Positions 32,415-41,407 of a DNA stretch of 64,000 nucleotides are shown in pieces (the first letter of the stretch is position 1; each line of letters starts with the position of its first letter). The notes under the pieces were generated by a model. That model saw nothing but the letters and a program-made list of their open reading frames with translations, was not told where the DNA came from and ran no database searches. A program made the position numbers and the translations under genes. The DNA comes from Planococcus versutus (GTDB taxonomy: Bacteria; Bacillota; Bacilli; Bacillales_A; Planococcaceae): NCBI RefSeq assembly GCF_001186155.3, contig NZ_CP016540.2, positions 186,001 through 250,000 on the forward strand, in the 5' to 3' direction.

Positions 32415-33071
32415 ATGGATTTTACAATTGTTATTGATTCATTGCCATCGTTGCTCAAAGCGACAGGAATGACAATTTTTCTCGCTGCCATTTCGATTTT
32501 AATTGCTTTAGTGATTGGCTTTCTGACAGCCATTATTCGTATCCTGAAAATAAAAGTGTTAAATGAAATTGCAAATGTTTACGTTTCATTGATGCGTGGA
32601 ACTCCGCTGTTGGTGCAAATTTTTGTTATCTATTATGGACTGCCTCAAATTGGCATCGTATTAGACCCAATATCATCAGGTATTTTAGCGTTGAGTTTAA
32701 ATGCAGGAGCTTATTTATCTGAATCTTTCAGAGCTTCTATTTTGGCAGTGGACAACGGGCAAATGGAAGCTTCTATGTCGATGGGAATGACGTATCCGCA
32801 AGCTTTAAAGCGAATCATTCTTCCGCAAAGCTTACGAATTGCGATTCCAACGCTATCCAATTCATTTATTGTCTTAATTAAAGACACTTCTTTAGTTTCG
32901 GTCATCACAGTTACAGAACTACTACAGATGTCGAGTTTAATCATTGCAAAAACATTTGAGCCATTAACTATCTATTTGGTGGCTGCGGCGATTTATTGGG
33001 TACTGATTTCTTTTTTCACCAAATTACTGGATCGCTTGGAAATTCGGTCATCCAAGTACTTAGTCAGATAA
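32415..33071 (+). CDS. Amino-acid ABC transporter permease
   Basis: Membrane subunit of a polar amino-acid importer (His/Glu/Gln/Arg family). The 218-residue protein has about five hydrophobic segments, the family sequence VSLMRGTPLLVQIFVIYYGLP and the EAA loop (MEASMSMGMTYPQALKRIILPQSLRIAIPTLSN) that contacts the ATPase. ATG 32415 follows GGGAGG. The operon encodes a single permease, which presumably homodimerises. Confidence 0.92.
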   Translation: MDFTIVIDSLPSLLKATGMTIFLAAISILIALVIGFLTAIIRILKIKVLNEIANVYVSLMRGTPLLVQIFVIYYGLPQIGIVLDPISSGILALSLNAGAYLSESFRASILAVDNGQMEASMSMGMTYPQALKRIILPQSLRIAIPTLSNSFIVLIKDTSLVSVITVTELLQMSSLIIAKTFEPLTIYLVAAAIYWVLISFFTKLLDRLEIRSSKYLVR

Positions 33072-33147
33072 AAAATCATTCTGCAAGAAAGTCTTTTGCT
33101 GGCTGTCGCCAGTGAGTAAGGCTGTATAAAAGGAGACTGATCGGCAT

Positions 33148-33906
33148 ATGATAAAAGTTACCGGATTGGTAAAAAACTTCGGAGACAACGAAGTTCTGAA
33201 AGGAATCGACTTATCCATCGATAAGAGCGAAGTAGTTGTTATCATGGGACCAAGTGGGTCAGGGAAATCGACTTTGTTGCGTTGTTTAAACTTTTTAGAA
33301 GAACCGACTGAAGGACTTATTCAAGTTGGTGACTACGAAGTAAAAGCTGGAGGGAAAATTGATCGACACCGAAAAAAAGTAATCAGGGAATTGCGGAAAA
33401 AAACGGGTTTTGTTTTTCAATCATTTAATTTATTTCCTCATAAGAAAGCGATTGAGAACGTTATGGAAGGACCCATTGCTATACACGGTAAGGGTCCTGT
33501 AGAAGCAAAAGCGATTGCTGTCGAACTGCTTGCCAAAGTAGGATTAGCTGACCGAGCCGATCATTACCCAGCGCAGCTGTCAGGTGGACAGCAACAGCGC
33601 GTGGCGATTGCTCGCTCTCTTGCATTAGATCCGTTGGTTATGCTTTTTGATGAGCCGACTTCAGCGCTCGACCCTGAACTCGTACGTGAAGTGCTATTGG
33701 TTATCAAAAGTTTAGCAGAAGAAGGCATGACCTTGGTCATCGTGACACACGAAATGAATTTTGCGAAAGAAGTGGCAGATCGCGTCGTGTTTATGGATGA
33801 AGGAATCATCGTTGAGCAAGGAACTTCACAGCAAATTTTTGAACATCCAAAAGAAGATCGAACCAAACAGTTTCTATCAAAAGTAGAAGCAGTGGTTACA
33901 GAGTGA
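33148..33906 (+). CDS. Amino-acid ABC transporter ATP-binding protein
   Basis: The 252-residue ATPase partner. It shows Walker [10 protein letters not shown] (about 35-43), the Q-loop [11 protein letters not shown], signature [16 protein letters not shown], Walker [17 protein letters not shown] and the switch histidine in IVTHEMNFA, the GlnQ/TcyC pattern. AAAGGAG precedes ATG 33148. It is the last gene of the transporter group and is followed by a terminator. Confidence 0.94.
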   Translation: MIKVTGLVKNFGDNEVLKGIDLSIDKSEVVVIMGPSGSGKSTLLRCLNFLEEPTEGLIQVGDYEVKAGGKIDRHRKKVIRELRKKTGFVFQSFNLFPHKKAIENVMEGPIAIHGKGPVEAKAIAVELLAKVGLADRADHYPAQLSGGQQQRVAIARSLALDPLVMLFDEPTSALDPELVREVLLVIKSLAEEGMTLVIVTHEMNFAKEVADRVVFMDEGIIVEQGTSQQIFEHPKEDRTKQFLSKVEAVVTE

Positions 33907-33910
33907 AACG

Positions 33911-33939
33911 AACCGGCCAGAAAGAAGGCTGGTTTTTTT
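33911..33939 (+). terminator. Terminator of the amino-acid transporter group
   Basis: AACCGGCC pairs with GGCTGGTT (one G-T pair) around AGAAAGAA and runs into TTTTTTT five bases after the ATPase stop codon. Confidence 0.75.
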
Positions 33940-33947
33940 GTTGTATA

Positions 33948-34199
33948 ATGAGAAAAAAAGAAAACAGTAACGAAACGTTTGAATTACAACTAGAAGAAGT
34001 ATCAGGTATTGTGACCGTTGAGTTTGAAGAGTTGGCAGCATTATTTAAAAAAGAAAAAGAAAGGATAGAAGTCGATGAAATTATTCACCAATCTACTAGT
34101 AGACCGCCTTTTAGCAAGTGGATTGGGTTAAAAGATTTTGTGCCACATAGTCAAGCTTACCTAGAAGAAATTATAGAACGAATTCGATGGGCACTATAA
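33948..34199 (+). CDS. Small hypothetical protein, 83 residues
   Basis: I do not recognise this protein. It is charged and helical, with a conserved-looking end (RPPFSKWIGLKDFVPHSQAYLEEIIERIRWAL) and no membrane segment. The start is uncertain: ATG 33948 lies within a TATAAT-like sequence (33944-33949) with no ribosome binding site, and GTG 34011 would give 63 residues. It is followed by a hairpin at 34204-34235. Real coding is plausible but unproven. Confidence 0.45.
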   Translation: MRKKENSNETFELQLEEVSGIVTVEFEELAALFKKEKERIEVDEIIHQSTSRPPFSKWIGLKDFVPHSQAYLEEIIERIRWAL

Positions 34200-34202
34200 G
34201 AC

Positions 34203-34694
34203 AAAACGGCAATGCCCTTAAAGGCAATGCCGTTTCAGACTGTAGACAAAAGAATGATTATTCATTTTTTTGTATGCATCTAGGATTCTCCACACCAAGC
34301 GGACGCTTTCCGCGGACTCCGCGCTGAGCCTCCTCGTCGCAAGCTCCTGCGGGGTCTCATCCCTTCGTTTTTCCGCAGGAGTCGCCACTTGGTGCTCCGA
34401 ATCCTTAAGTGAGTAGATGAAAAGGCTTGATCATGTATTTTTATTGTGAAATGGACTAAATAGTCTCACTTTGATTAGAGCTGGAACCCTCCAACTGGGC
34501 TGGTCCACGAAGACCCCTGTGGGACAGCGAAAGCTGAAGACCCCGCAGGAACGTCAGTGACGAGGAGGCTGAAGCTGAGCCCACCGGAAAGCGAAGTGGC
34601 CAGCCCAGTTGGAGATTATACGTCACTATTCAGTTTAATAAGACTTTGTCTACAAGCTGAAACGGCAATGCCCTTAAAGGCAATGCCGTTTTTT
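34203..34694. repeat. Composite inverted-repeat element with terminator-like ends
   Basis: Left arm 34203-34251 and right arm 34643-34694 are inverted copies: each joins the sequence TGTAGACAAA to the same hairpin ACGGCA(A)TGCC...GGCA(A)TGCCGT. Between them lie two GC-rich palindromic units, 34282-34406 (ends AGGATTC...GAATCCT) and 34489-34614 (ends CTCCAACTGGGCTGG and CCAGCCCAGTTGGAG), both carrying CGGACGCTTTCCG- or CCGCAGGA-type cores related to the class-1 elements. There is no open frame of note. The right hairpin runs into TTTTTT on the plus strand. Confidence 0.75.
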
Positions 34695-34704
34695 AATTAG
34701 CTAT

Positions 34705-35076
34705 TCAACTCAAGAAAAAGTAAGTAACAGAAACGACTAAACTGCCAATAGAAAACAGTAAGCCAATTTGAAAAAAGGCATTTCGGTTCGGGAATTCTCG
34801 ATGATAGTCAACGGAATAAGTGGTTCTTTTTTCGCTTTCTTGAATGAGTTGATCTTTTTTGTTTACTTTTGCAAAAAAGTTTCGTGTGCTTTTAAAAAAA
34901 GCTGTAAAAAATTGACCTTCAATCAAAAGCATGACGGAATAAATCATTAGCAATAAAAGTCCAATCAAAAATAAAGCATCAATCCATTTAGCGAGAGTCC
35001 AGAGACTGTGTAAGAAAAAAGGCAAAACAAGTGAAATAACGAAGGAAATAAAAAATAAAATGCGTTTAAAATTCAT
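34705..35076 (-). CDS. Small membrane protein, possibly DUF3899
   Basis: A 123-residue membrane protein with three or four hydrophobic segments (about 5-25, 30-55 and 100-122) and a polar cytoplasmic-looking loop of about 40 residues (KSTRNFFAKVNKKDQLIQESEKR). The layout fits the DUF3899 small membrane proteins of Bacillales, but that name is a tentative recall. AAAGGATC precedes the ATG at 35076. It is convergent with the repeat element and divergent from oppA. Confidence 0.75.
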   Translation of the reverse strand: MNFKRILFFISFVISLVLPFFLHSLWTLAKWIDALFLIGLLLLMIYSVMLLIEGQFFTAFFKSTRNFFAKVNKKDQLIQESEKRTTYSVDYHREFPNRNAFFQIGLLFSIGSLVVSVTYFFLS

Positions 35077-35204
35077 GCAAGTCGATCCTTTCTTTTGTGA
35101 TTTTAGATTACCATGTTAATTATATATTTGAAAATTTAAACATCTTGTTGCCTATTTATGCAATAACAATTATGATTAAATAGAATTATCAAATAAATGG
35201 GGGT

Positions 35205-36854
35205 ATGAAAATGGGGAGAAAGAGAAAGACGAAAATTTTCATGATTATGATTGCATTTGTTCTATTTTTAGCAGGCTGTAACTTTAACTCGTCAGAAAGT
35301 TCGAATGAAGAAACTGGCGGTTCAGAAGGAGAAACTAAACAAGTATTAAATATTTCAACTACAGCAGATATTCCTACTTTAGATTCTACAAAAGCACATG
35401 ACGGTATTGCCTTTACAGTATTGAATAATGTCAACGAAGGTCTTTACCGCCAAGATGAAAACAATGAACCAATTGAAGCTTTAGTAACAGAACATAAAGA
35501 AAATGAAGATAAGACGGTTCACACGTTCACATTGCGTGACTCGAACTGGAGTAATGGAGACCCCGTAACTGCACAAGATTTTGAATATGCATGGAAACGC
35601 GTGATGAAAGATGCGAGTCCTTACAACTTCATGTTTGTAACAGCAGGCATTAAAAATTCTGAAGCTATCATGAACGAAGAAATGGATACAGAAGATTTAG
35701 GGATTAAAGCAATTGATGAAAAAACAGTAGAAGTGACATTGGAAGCAGCAAACCCGTTGTTCCAATCGTTAATGACGTTCCCAACTTTCTTGCCTCAAAA
35801 CCAGAAATTTGTTGAAGAACAAGGCGACCAATATGCATTGGAAGCAGAAAATGTTCTTTTTAACGGTCCATTCACATTGGTTGACTGGACGCACGAACAA
35901 GGCTGGAAATACGAAAAGAACGAAGACTACTGGGATGCAGATGCAGTGAAGTTAGATGCAATCAATGCATATGTTGTAAAAGACCCAGCAGCAGGCATCA
36001 ACTTATATGAAACCAATAAAGTAGACCGCATTGTCTTAAGTTCAGAAGCGGTAGACCAAAACAAAGATGACGAAAACTTTGACACAATTTTAGAGCCGGA
36101 AATTCTTTTCCTGCGTTTCAACCACAACCATCCAGTACTAGGCAATAAAAACATTCGTCAAGCCGTTAACATGGCAATCGATAAGAAAAGTTTAACAGAT
36201 GTTATTTTGAAAAATGGTTCGACACCATTAGATGGGATTGTTCCAAAAGGATTCTTCAAATCACCAGCAGGTGAAGATTTCCGCGACATAAATGGAGATT
36301 TTAACACAGGCACAGTAGAAGAAGCTCAGAAAGTTTGGGAAACAGGCTTAAAAGAAGCTGGAGTAGAAGAAGTAAACGTTTCAATCAACATTGCAGACTC
36401 TGAAGATCATAAAAAAGTAGCAGAATACATTCAAGCGCAATTGGAAGACAACCTTCCAGGATTTAAATTGAATATCAAAGCGGTTCCTTTTGCTCAACGT
36501 CTAGAAATCGAAAAAGCAATCGATTATGATTTGTCTTTATCTTCATGGGGGCCGGATTATAGTGATCCAATGACTTACTTGGATATGTGGTTAGAAGGCG
36601 GTTCAGCTAACCGTATGGATTATTCAAATGCAAAATTGGAAGAATTAGTGGCATCAGCAAGAACAGAAACAGATCTTGAAAAACGTTACCAAATGTTGTT
36701 AGATACTGAGAAAATCTTGCTAGAAGAAGATGCAGCAATTGCACCACTTTATCAAGACGGTACAGCTGTCTTGATGAGAAGCAAAATCAAAAATCTATTG
36801 GTTCATCCAACAGGAGCTTCTTTTTCTTACAAATGGGTGACAATCGAAGAATAA
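35205..36854 (+). CDS. oppA: Oligopeptide ABC transporter substrate-binding lipoprotein
   Basis: Solute-binding protein family 5. The 549-residue protein has a lipoprotein signal with lipobox LAGC near residue 24, then STTADIPTLDSTKAHDGIAFTVLNNVNEGLYR and the SBP_bac_5 signatures (WSNGDPVTAQDFEYAWKRV, and LRFNHNHPVLGNKNIRQAVNMAIDK). ATG 35205 or ATG 35211 may start it; GGGGG fits the second better. oppB follows after 384 bases holding a hairpin at 36878-36918. The symbol reflects family and context; specificity within the Opp/App/Dpp group is not shown. Confidence 0.9.
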   Translation: MKMGRKRKTKIFMIMIAFVLFLAGCNFNSSESSNEETGGSEGETKQVLNISTTADIPTLDSTKAHDGIAFTVLNNVNEGLYRQDENNEPIEALVTEHKENEDKTVHTFTLRDSNWSNGDPVTAQDFEYAWKRVMKDASPYNFMFVTAGIKNSEAIMNEEMDTEDLGIKAIDEKTVEVTLEAANPLFQSLMTFPTFLPQNQKFVEEQGDQYALEAENVLFNGPFTLVDWTHEQGWKYEKNEDYWDADAVKLDAINAYVVKDPAAGINLYETNKVDRIVLSSEAVDQNKDDENFDTILEPEILFLRFNHNHPVLGNKNIRQAVNMAIDKKSLTDVILKNGSTPLDGIVPKGFFKSPAGEDFRDINGDFNTGTVEEAQKVWETGLKEAGVEEVNVSINIADSEDHKKVAEYIQAQLEDNLPGFKLNIKAVPFAQRLEIEKAIDYDLSLSSWGPDYSDPMTYLDMWLEGGSANRMDYSNAKLEELVASARTETDLEKRYQMLLDTEKILLEEDAAIAPLYQDGTAVLMRSKIKNLLVHPTGASFSYKWVTIEE

Positions 36855-37238
36855 AAACATAAGGTTACAGCTAATAGATACGAGGGTGTAGCCGGTTAAC
36901 GGGACATCCTCGTATTTTCAATGGCTTGAAAAAGTCGCTCAGCTTTTTCGGGGTCGCAGAAATTCAAGATCTCGTGCAACTGGTAAGACAAGAGCGCAAC
37001 TTTGCAGTCTTTCTTCTAAAAGACTTAGAGTAATGATACGCATGAGTGAGTGACAACTTTTACTCTTTTATTTTCAATAAATCAAAAGAACACTAGACAG
37101 AGCGATGAGACAAGTGATCTTCCAAAACAAAAGCCAATCCAGCGTTGTGGCGAAGAACGTCGTCTCGCTGGTCTGTTTTATGACAGACAAAAGCTTGCGC
37201 TTATCATTTTACCCTATAGATAGAACTGAGGTGTTTGC
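36855..37238. other. Intergenic region between oppA and oppB
   Basis: A region of 384 bases. It holds a terminator-like hairpin (36878-36918), a 35-codon open frame starting TTG at 36926 and ending 37033 whose translation looks protein-like but has no family match, and a weaker hairpin near 37138-37172 (CCAGCG...CGCTGG). No confident gene is called. Confidence 0.5.
36878..36918 (+). terminator. Putative leaky terminator after oppA
   Basis: ATACGAGGGTGT pairs with ACATCCTCGTAT (one G-T pair) and runs into TTT. As for the other binding-protein gene in this window, it would favour binding protein over permease expression. Confidence 0.65.
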
Positions 37239-38168
37239 ATGAAAGGATATTTACTGAAGCGTATTGGCTTTATGATTGTTACGCTTTTCATTATTGTGAC
37301 AGCTACATTTTTCTTAATGCAACTATTACCCGGTACGCCGTTTACCAATCCAGAAAAATTAACGGATAGTCAATTGGCAATTTTAAATGCTAAATATGGA
37401 TTGGACCAGCCGGTTGCCATTCAATACATACAATACATTGGCAACTTGCTTCAAGGTGATTTAGGGTATTCATTCCAGCATGAAGGGCGAACGGTTACAA
37501 GTATGATTAGCGACCGGGTTGGACCTTCTGCGTTTATCGGATTGCAGGCGTTGGTCATTGGTGCGATTATCGGAATGATGTTGGGCATTGTTTCAGCTTT
37601 AAAGCACAACTCCATTTTAGATTATGGTTCAGTAACATTAGCAGTGCTCGGCATGTCTATTCCCTCTTTTGTTTTTGCTGCGCTGTTGCAGTATTACGTA
37701 GGAGTAAAGTTAGAATGGCTGCCTGTTGCTTTATGGGAAGGATACTCTAGTACGCTCATGCCTTCTATCGCGTTGTCAGTTACGGTAACGGCAACAGTTG
37801 CGCGTTTTATTCGCAGTGAAATGCTCGAAGTGATTGGGCAAGACTATATTACTACAGCTAGAGCTAAAGGTTTAAAAGAACATCAAGTTATGGTCAAACA
37901 CGTAATTCGTAATGCGCTTATTCCAGTTGTTACGATGTTGGGGCCACTAGCTGTATCAATTATGACTGGGACGTTGGTTATCGAAAAAATATTTGCTGTA
38001 CCTGGACTAGGTGAACAATTCACTTTATCGATTTTGGTACTGGATTACAGCGTAATTATGGGAATCACGATTTTCTATAGTGCCTTGTTTATTTTCGTTG
38101 TTTTTGTTGTCGATATTATTTACAGCTTGTTAGATCCACGCATTAATTATAAGGGAGGAGCAGCATGA
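37239..38168 (+). CDS. oppB: Oligopeptide ABC transporter permease OppB
   Basis: First permease of the peptide importer. The 309-residue protein has an N-terminal helix, LLPGTPFTNPEKLTDSQLAILNAKYGLDQPVAIQY, several further membrane segments, and the EAA-type loop SEMLEVIGQDYITTARAKGLKEHQVMVKHVIRNALIPVVTMLG. ATG 37239 lies behind TGAGGTG. It overlaps oppC by four bases. Confidence 0.93.
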   Translation: MKGYLLKRIGFMIVTLFIIVTATFFLMQLLPGTPFTNPEKLTDSQLAILNAKYGLDQPVAIQYIQYIGNLLQGDLGYSFQHEGRTVTSMISDRVGPSAFIGLQALVIGAIIGMMLGIVSALKHNSILDYGSVTLAVLGMSIPSFVFAALLQYYVGVKLEWLPVALWEGYSSTLMPSIALSVTVTATVARFIRSEMLEVIGQDYITTARAKGLKEHQVMVKHVIRNALIPVVTMLGPLAVSIMTGTLVIEKIFAVPGLGEQFTLSILVLDYSVIMGITIFYSALFIFVVFVVDIIYSLLDPRINYKGGAA

Positions 38169-39223
38169 CAAAAAACACATCAAATCTTCCCTTGCATCAA
38201 GACTTACAAGTACAAAACCAATATGCGTATGAAGACATTCCATCAGACTTATTTGTTAAAGCACCGCTTGACGACCGAAAAAGTGAAGAAATTGGAACAC
38301 CAGCAGTTTCTTTTTGGAAAGAAGCTTTTCATCGCTTGATCAAAAATAAAGGAGCGATGATTTCATTAATTTTATTGGTTTTTTTAATTATTCTAGCGCT
38401 AGTGGGGCCTGGAATGAATGAGTTTTCTTACCGTGAACAAAACTTAACGCATTCGAATCTGCCTCCAAAAGTTGAAGGTTTAGAATGGATGGGCTTTAGT
38501 GGGTTAAACTCGCAAGACGTAAACGAATATGCCGAGCGAGATGTTCAAACGAATTATTGGTTTGGTACAGATGAATTCGGACGCGATATTTGGACCCGAG
38601 TATGGCGGGGAACACAAATTTCTTTGTTTATTGCAGTGGTGGCAGCTGCGCTTGATTTGTTAATCGGGGTTATTTATGGCGGAATTTCTTCGTTTTATGG
38701 AGGACGCATTGATAATGTCATGCAACGGATCATCGAAATCCTTATGGGGATTCCGAACCTGATTGTCATTATCTTGTTTATTCTTGTACTAGAGCCTGGA
38801 ATTACTTCCATTATTTTAGCGATGGTCATTACGGGATGGGTTGGAATGGCGCGTGTTGTACGTGGGCAGGTCTTGCAATTAAAGGGACAGGAATTTGTTT
38901 TGGCTTCACGAACGCTTGGTGCTTCAAATCCACGCTTGATTTCCAAGCATTTACTGCCAAACGTTATGGGTCCTATTATTGTTACAGTGATGTTCACAAT
39001 TCCCACGGCGATTTTCTTTGAAGCATTTTTAAGTTTTATCGGACTGGGGTTACAAGCGCCACTCGCATCTCTCGGCGTACTGATTGAAGATGGCTATAAA
39101 TCAATGAGGTATTTTCCCTATAAATTGATATTTCCCGCTTTAGTAATTAGCATCATCATGATTTCTTTCAATTTACTTGGCGATGGACTGCGTGATGCAC
39201 TAGATCCAAAAATGAGAAAATAA
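38165..39223 (+). CDS. oppC: Oligopeptide ABC transporter permease OppC
   Basis: Second permease. The 352-residue protein has a long N-terminal cytoplasmic part, a membrane helix about 63-85, then the periplasmic stretch with WFGTDEFGRDIWTRVWRGTQISL and the EAA loop VVRGQVLQLKGQEFVLASRTLGASNPRLISKHLLPN. GGAGGAGC precedes ATG 38165. Confidence 0.93.
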   Translation: MTKNTSNLPLHQDLQVQNQYAYEDIPSDLFVKAPLDDRKSEEIGTPAVSFWKEAFHRLIKNKGAMISLILLVFLIILALVGPGMNEFSYREQNLTHSNLPPKVEGLEWMGFSGLNSQDVNEYAERDVQTNYWFGTDEFGRDIWTRVWRGTQISLFIAVVAAALDLLIGVIYGGISSFYGGRIDNVMQRIIEILMGIPNLIVIILFILVLEPGITSIILAMVITGWVGMARVVRGQVLQLKGQEFVLASRTLGASNPRLISKHLLPNVMGPIIVTVMFTIPTAIFFEAFLSFIGLGLQAPLASLGVLIEDGYKSMRYFPYKLIFPALVISIIMISFNLLGDGLRDALDPKMRK

Positions 39224-39236
39224 AGGAGTGCCCACC

Positions 39237-40268
39237 ATGACCAACACGATTTTGACTGTCGAAGATCTGCATGTAGCGTTTAGAACTCAACACGGTAAAC
39301 TGACAGCGGTAAGAGGCGTGAACTTTGAGTTAAAAAAAGGAGAAACGCTCGCCATCGTTGGAGAGTCGGGTTCGGGTAAGTCCGTAACGGCAAAATCTAT
39401 TATGCAGCTACTGCCAAAAGCGACAACCGAAATCACAAAAGGCGATATTAAGTTTAACGGCGAAAGTTTATTGCAAATGTCTAAAAATCAAATCACTAAT
39501 TTACGTGGTTCGGAAATTTCTATGGTTTTTCAAGATCCTATGACTTCTCTCAACCCGACGATGAAAGTAGGAAAACAAATTATGGAAGGGGTTCAGCGAC
39601 ATGAGCGGTTAACAAAAGCTCATGCGCGTGAACGCGCACTGGATATGCTCAAGCTAGTTGGGATTCCACAAGCTGAAAATCGACTTGAAAATTACCCACA
39701 CCAATTTTCAGGTGGCATGAGACAACGTGTGGTGATTGCACTAGCACTTGCTAGTAACCCCAAAGTATTAATTGCAGACGAGCCAACAACAGCTCTCGAT
39801 GTAACCATTCAAGCGCAAATCCTTGAATTGATGAAGGATTTACAACAAAAAACAGAAACAGCTATTATTTTAATTACGCACGATTTGGGTGTAGTTGCGA
39901 ATATGGCTGATCGCGTAGCCGTTATGTATGGTGGCAAAATAGTGGAGCAGGGAACGCTGGATGAAATTTTCTATAATCCTCAACATCCGTATACACTTGG
40001 ACTCCTGCGGTCTATGCCCAAACTAAATGAAGACCGTGGACAACCGCTAATGCCGATTGCCGGTTCACCACCTAACCTTGCAACTCTTGGAGAAGGCTGT
40101 GCATTTGCTGCAAGGTGTCCGCACACGATGTCAGTATGTCACACGTACACACCGCGCGATACAGTGTCTGAAACTGGCCATTCTGTAGCTTGTTGGCTAC
40201 AAGACTCACGAGTTTCTGTTGCAACAGAAAACAGCAAACTTGTCGAGACAGGAAATTCTTCATCTTAA
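39237..40268 (+). CDS. oppD: Oligopeptide ABC transporter ATPase OppD
   Basis: ATPase of the peptide importer. The 343-residue protein has Walker A GESGSGKS, the Q-loop [17 protein letters not shown], signature [17 protein letters not shown], Walker [13 protein letters not shown], and the C-terminal oligo-HPY region with cysteines ([15 protein letters not shown]) typical of OppD/DppD. AAAGGAG fixes ATG 39237. No oppF follows: the next genes are on the other strand after a terminator, so the partner ATPase is missing here or supplied in trans. Confidence 0.93.
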   Translation: MTNTILTVEDLHVAFRTQHGKLTAVRGVNFELKKGETLAIVGESGSGKSVTAKSIMQLLPKATTEITKGDIKFNGESLLQMSKNQITNLRGSEISMVFQDPMTSLNPTMKVGKQIMEGVQRHERLTKAHARERALDMLKLVGIPQAENRLENYPHQFSGGMRQRVVIALALASNPKVLIADEPTTALDVTIQAQILELMKDLQQKTETAIILITHDLGVVANMADRVAVMYGGKIVEQGTLDEIFYNPQHPYTLGLLRSMPKLNEDRGQPLMPIAGSPPNLATLGEGCAFAARCPHTMSVCHTYTPRDTVSETGHSVACWLQDSRVSVATENSKLVETGNSSS

Positions 40269-40277
40269 CATGAATTG

Positions 40278-40333
40278 AAAAAGAGTGATCACTAAAAGTC
40301 ATGACAAATGACCTTTGGTGACCGCTCTTTTTT
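40278..40333. terminator. Bidirectional terminator between oppD and the ycsG remnant
   Basis: A long interrupted stem, AAAAAGAGTG...TCAC with GTGACCGCTCTTTTTT and an inner AGTCAT/ATGAC pair, with A-run and T-run flanks. It can serve both converging transcripts. Confidence 0.75.
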
Positions 40334-40345
40334 GATAGAGTTCTT

Positions 40346-40618
40346 CTATTTAATGGCTCTGGAATACCATTCATCAATGTATAAATGCCCATCCACGACA
40401 TGGATAAGATGATAAGGATGCCAAATATTTGTTTGTGCGCCGATATCAATAAGGATAGAAATTAAAATAACAAATCCAAAAGAAGCTAGTAATGTCTTTG
40501 TGAAAACTGGTGTTTGTGTTAGAAATCCAGATCCAATCGCTGATGTAGCCATCAAAAAAGCAGCGCCAATCAAAACACTACGATTCATATTTTTCATCTT
40601 CTTTACGTGATTTATCAA
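40346..40618 (-). pseudogene. Truncated NRAMP-family (YcsG-like) transporter gene
   Basis: The 90-residue frame begins like the N-terminus of YcsG, an NRAMP-related membrane transporter encoded beside the 5-oxoprolinase genes in B. subtilis: VLIGAAFLMATSAIGSGFLTQTPVF and LLASFGFVILISILIDIGAQ. Homology ends near NIW (about residue 67); the remaining 23 residues are unrelated. The full protein is about 400 residues with many membrane helices, so this is a 5' remnant with at most two helices. The start is TTG 40618 or ATG 40597. It lies 18 bases downstream of pxpA on the same strand. Confidence 0.8.
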
Positions 40619-40636
40619 AATCCCCCTTAGTTTGTG

Positions 40637-41407
40637 TTAAACAAAGTCGCCTATTTTCACAATATGAATGTCCGATTCTTTTAAGGATTTTGAAATCTGA
40701 AGGGCAAAAGCAAGTGCGTTGATGCCGTCTCCGTGTATACAAATCGTCTCTGCTTCAAGCGCAACATCGGTCTGTTCCACAGTGGCAACTTTGTTTTCCT
40801 TAACCATGCGAACGACTTGATCGATGGCAATTTGTGGATCGGTGATTAAGGCGTTGCTTTCAGTTCGTGGTGTTAAAGAGCCATCTGTTTGATAGGTTCG
40901 ATCTGAAAAAACTTCGTTTGCAGTACGTAAGCCAATTTTTTTCCCAGCTTTAATGATTTCACTGTCCGACAGTCCAAACAGTACCAATTCGGGATCGATT
41001 TTATAAACTGCTTCTGCAATCGCTTCTGACAACGCACCGTTTTTGACTGCCATGTTGTAAAGAGCACCATGTGCTTTAACGTGCTGTAAGTGGCCCCCTT
41101 CGGCTTTGACAAAACCGGACAAGGCACCGATTTGGTAAACGACCAAATCGTAAGCTTCTTGAGGAGACAAGGCCATGTTGCGACGTCCAAAACCTACTAA
41201 ATCTTGAAGTCCAGGATGAGCCCCGATGCCAACGTTTTTCTCGAGCGCCAGTTTAACCGTTTTCCGCATAGTTGAAGCGTCACCAGCATGAAAACCGCAA
41301 GCGATGTTTGCTGATGTTACGTAATCAAGTATTTCCTCGTCGTTGCCCATCTGGTAAGCGCCAAAACTTTCACCCATGTCGCAGTTTAAATCTACTTTAA
41401 AAGTCAT
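40637..41407 (-). CDS. pxpA: 5-oxoprolinase subunit A (LamB/YcsF family)
   Basis: PxpA, with PxpB and PxpC, hydrolyses the damaged amino acid 5-oxoproline to glutamate using ATP. The 256-residue protein shows [37 protein letters not shown] and [13 protein letters not shown], all diagnostic of the family. ATG 41407 lies seven bases after AGGAGG; the ATG two codons earlier is too close. It overlaps pxpC by four bases and is the third gene of pxpB-pxpC-pxpA. Confidence 0.94.
   Translation of the reverse strand: MTFKVDLNCDMGESFGAYQMGNDEEILDYVTSANIACGFHAGDASTMRKTVKLALEKNVGIGAHPGLQDLVGFGRRNMALSPQEAYDLVVYQIGALSGFVKAEGGHLQHVKAHGALYNMAVKNGALSEAIAEAVYKIDPELVLFGLSDSEIIKAGKKIGLRTANEVFSDRTYQTDGSLTPRTESNALITDPQIAIDQVVRMVKENKVATVEQTDVALEAETICIHGDGINALAFALQISKSLKESDIHIVKIGDFV

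Noticed and set aside
33944..33949. TATAAT as promoter of the small gene at 33948
   Set aside because: It overlaps the only ATG and follows a T-rich terminator tail with no matching -35, so it is more likely coincidence.
35100..35135. Possible CodY box before oppA
   Set aside because: The best alignment has about four mismatches of 15 in very AT-rich DNA; not convincing, though CodY control of opp genes is common.
37138..37172. Hairpin before oppB as a terminator or riboswitch
   Set aside because: The CCAGCG/CGCTGG stem has a large irregular loop and no T-run; no known riboswitch consensus was recognised.
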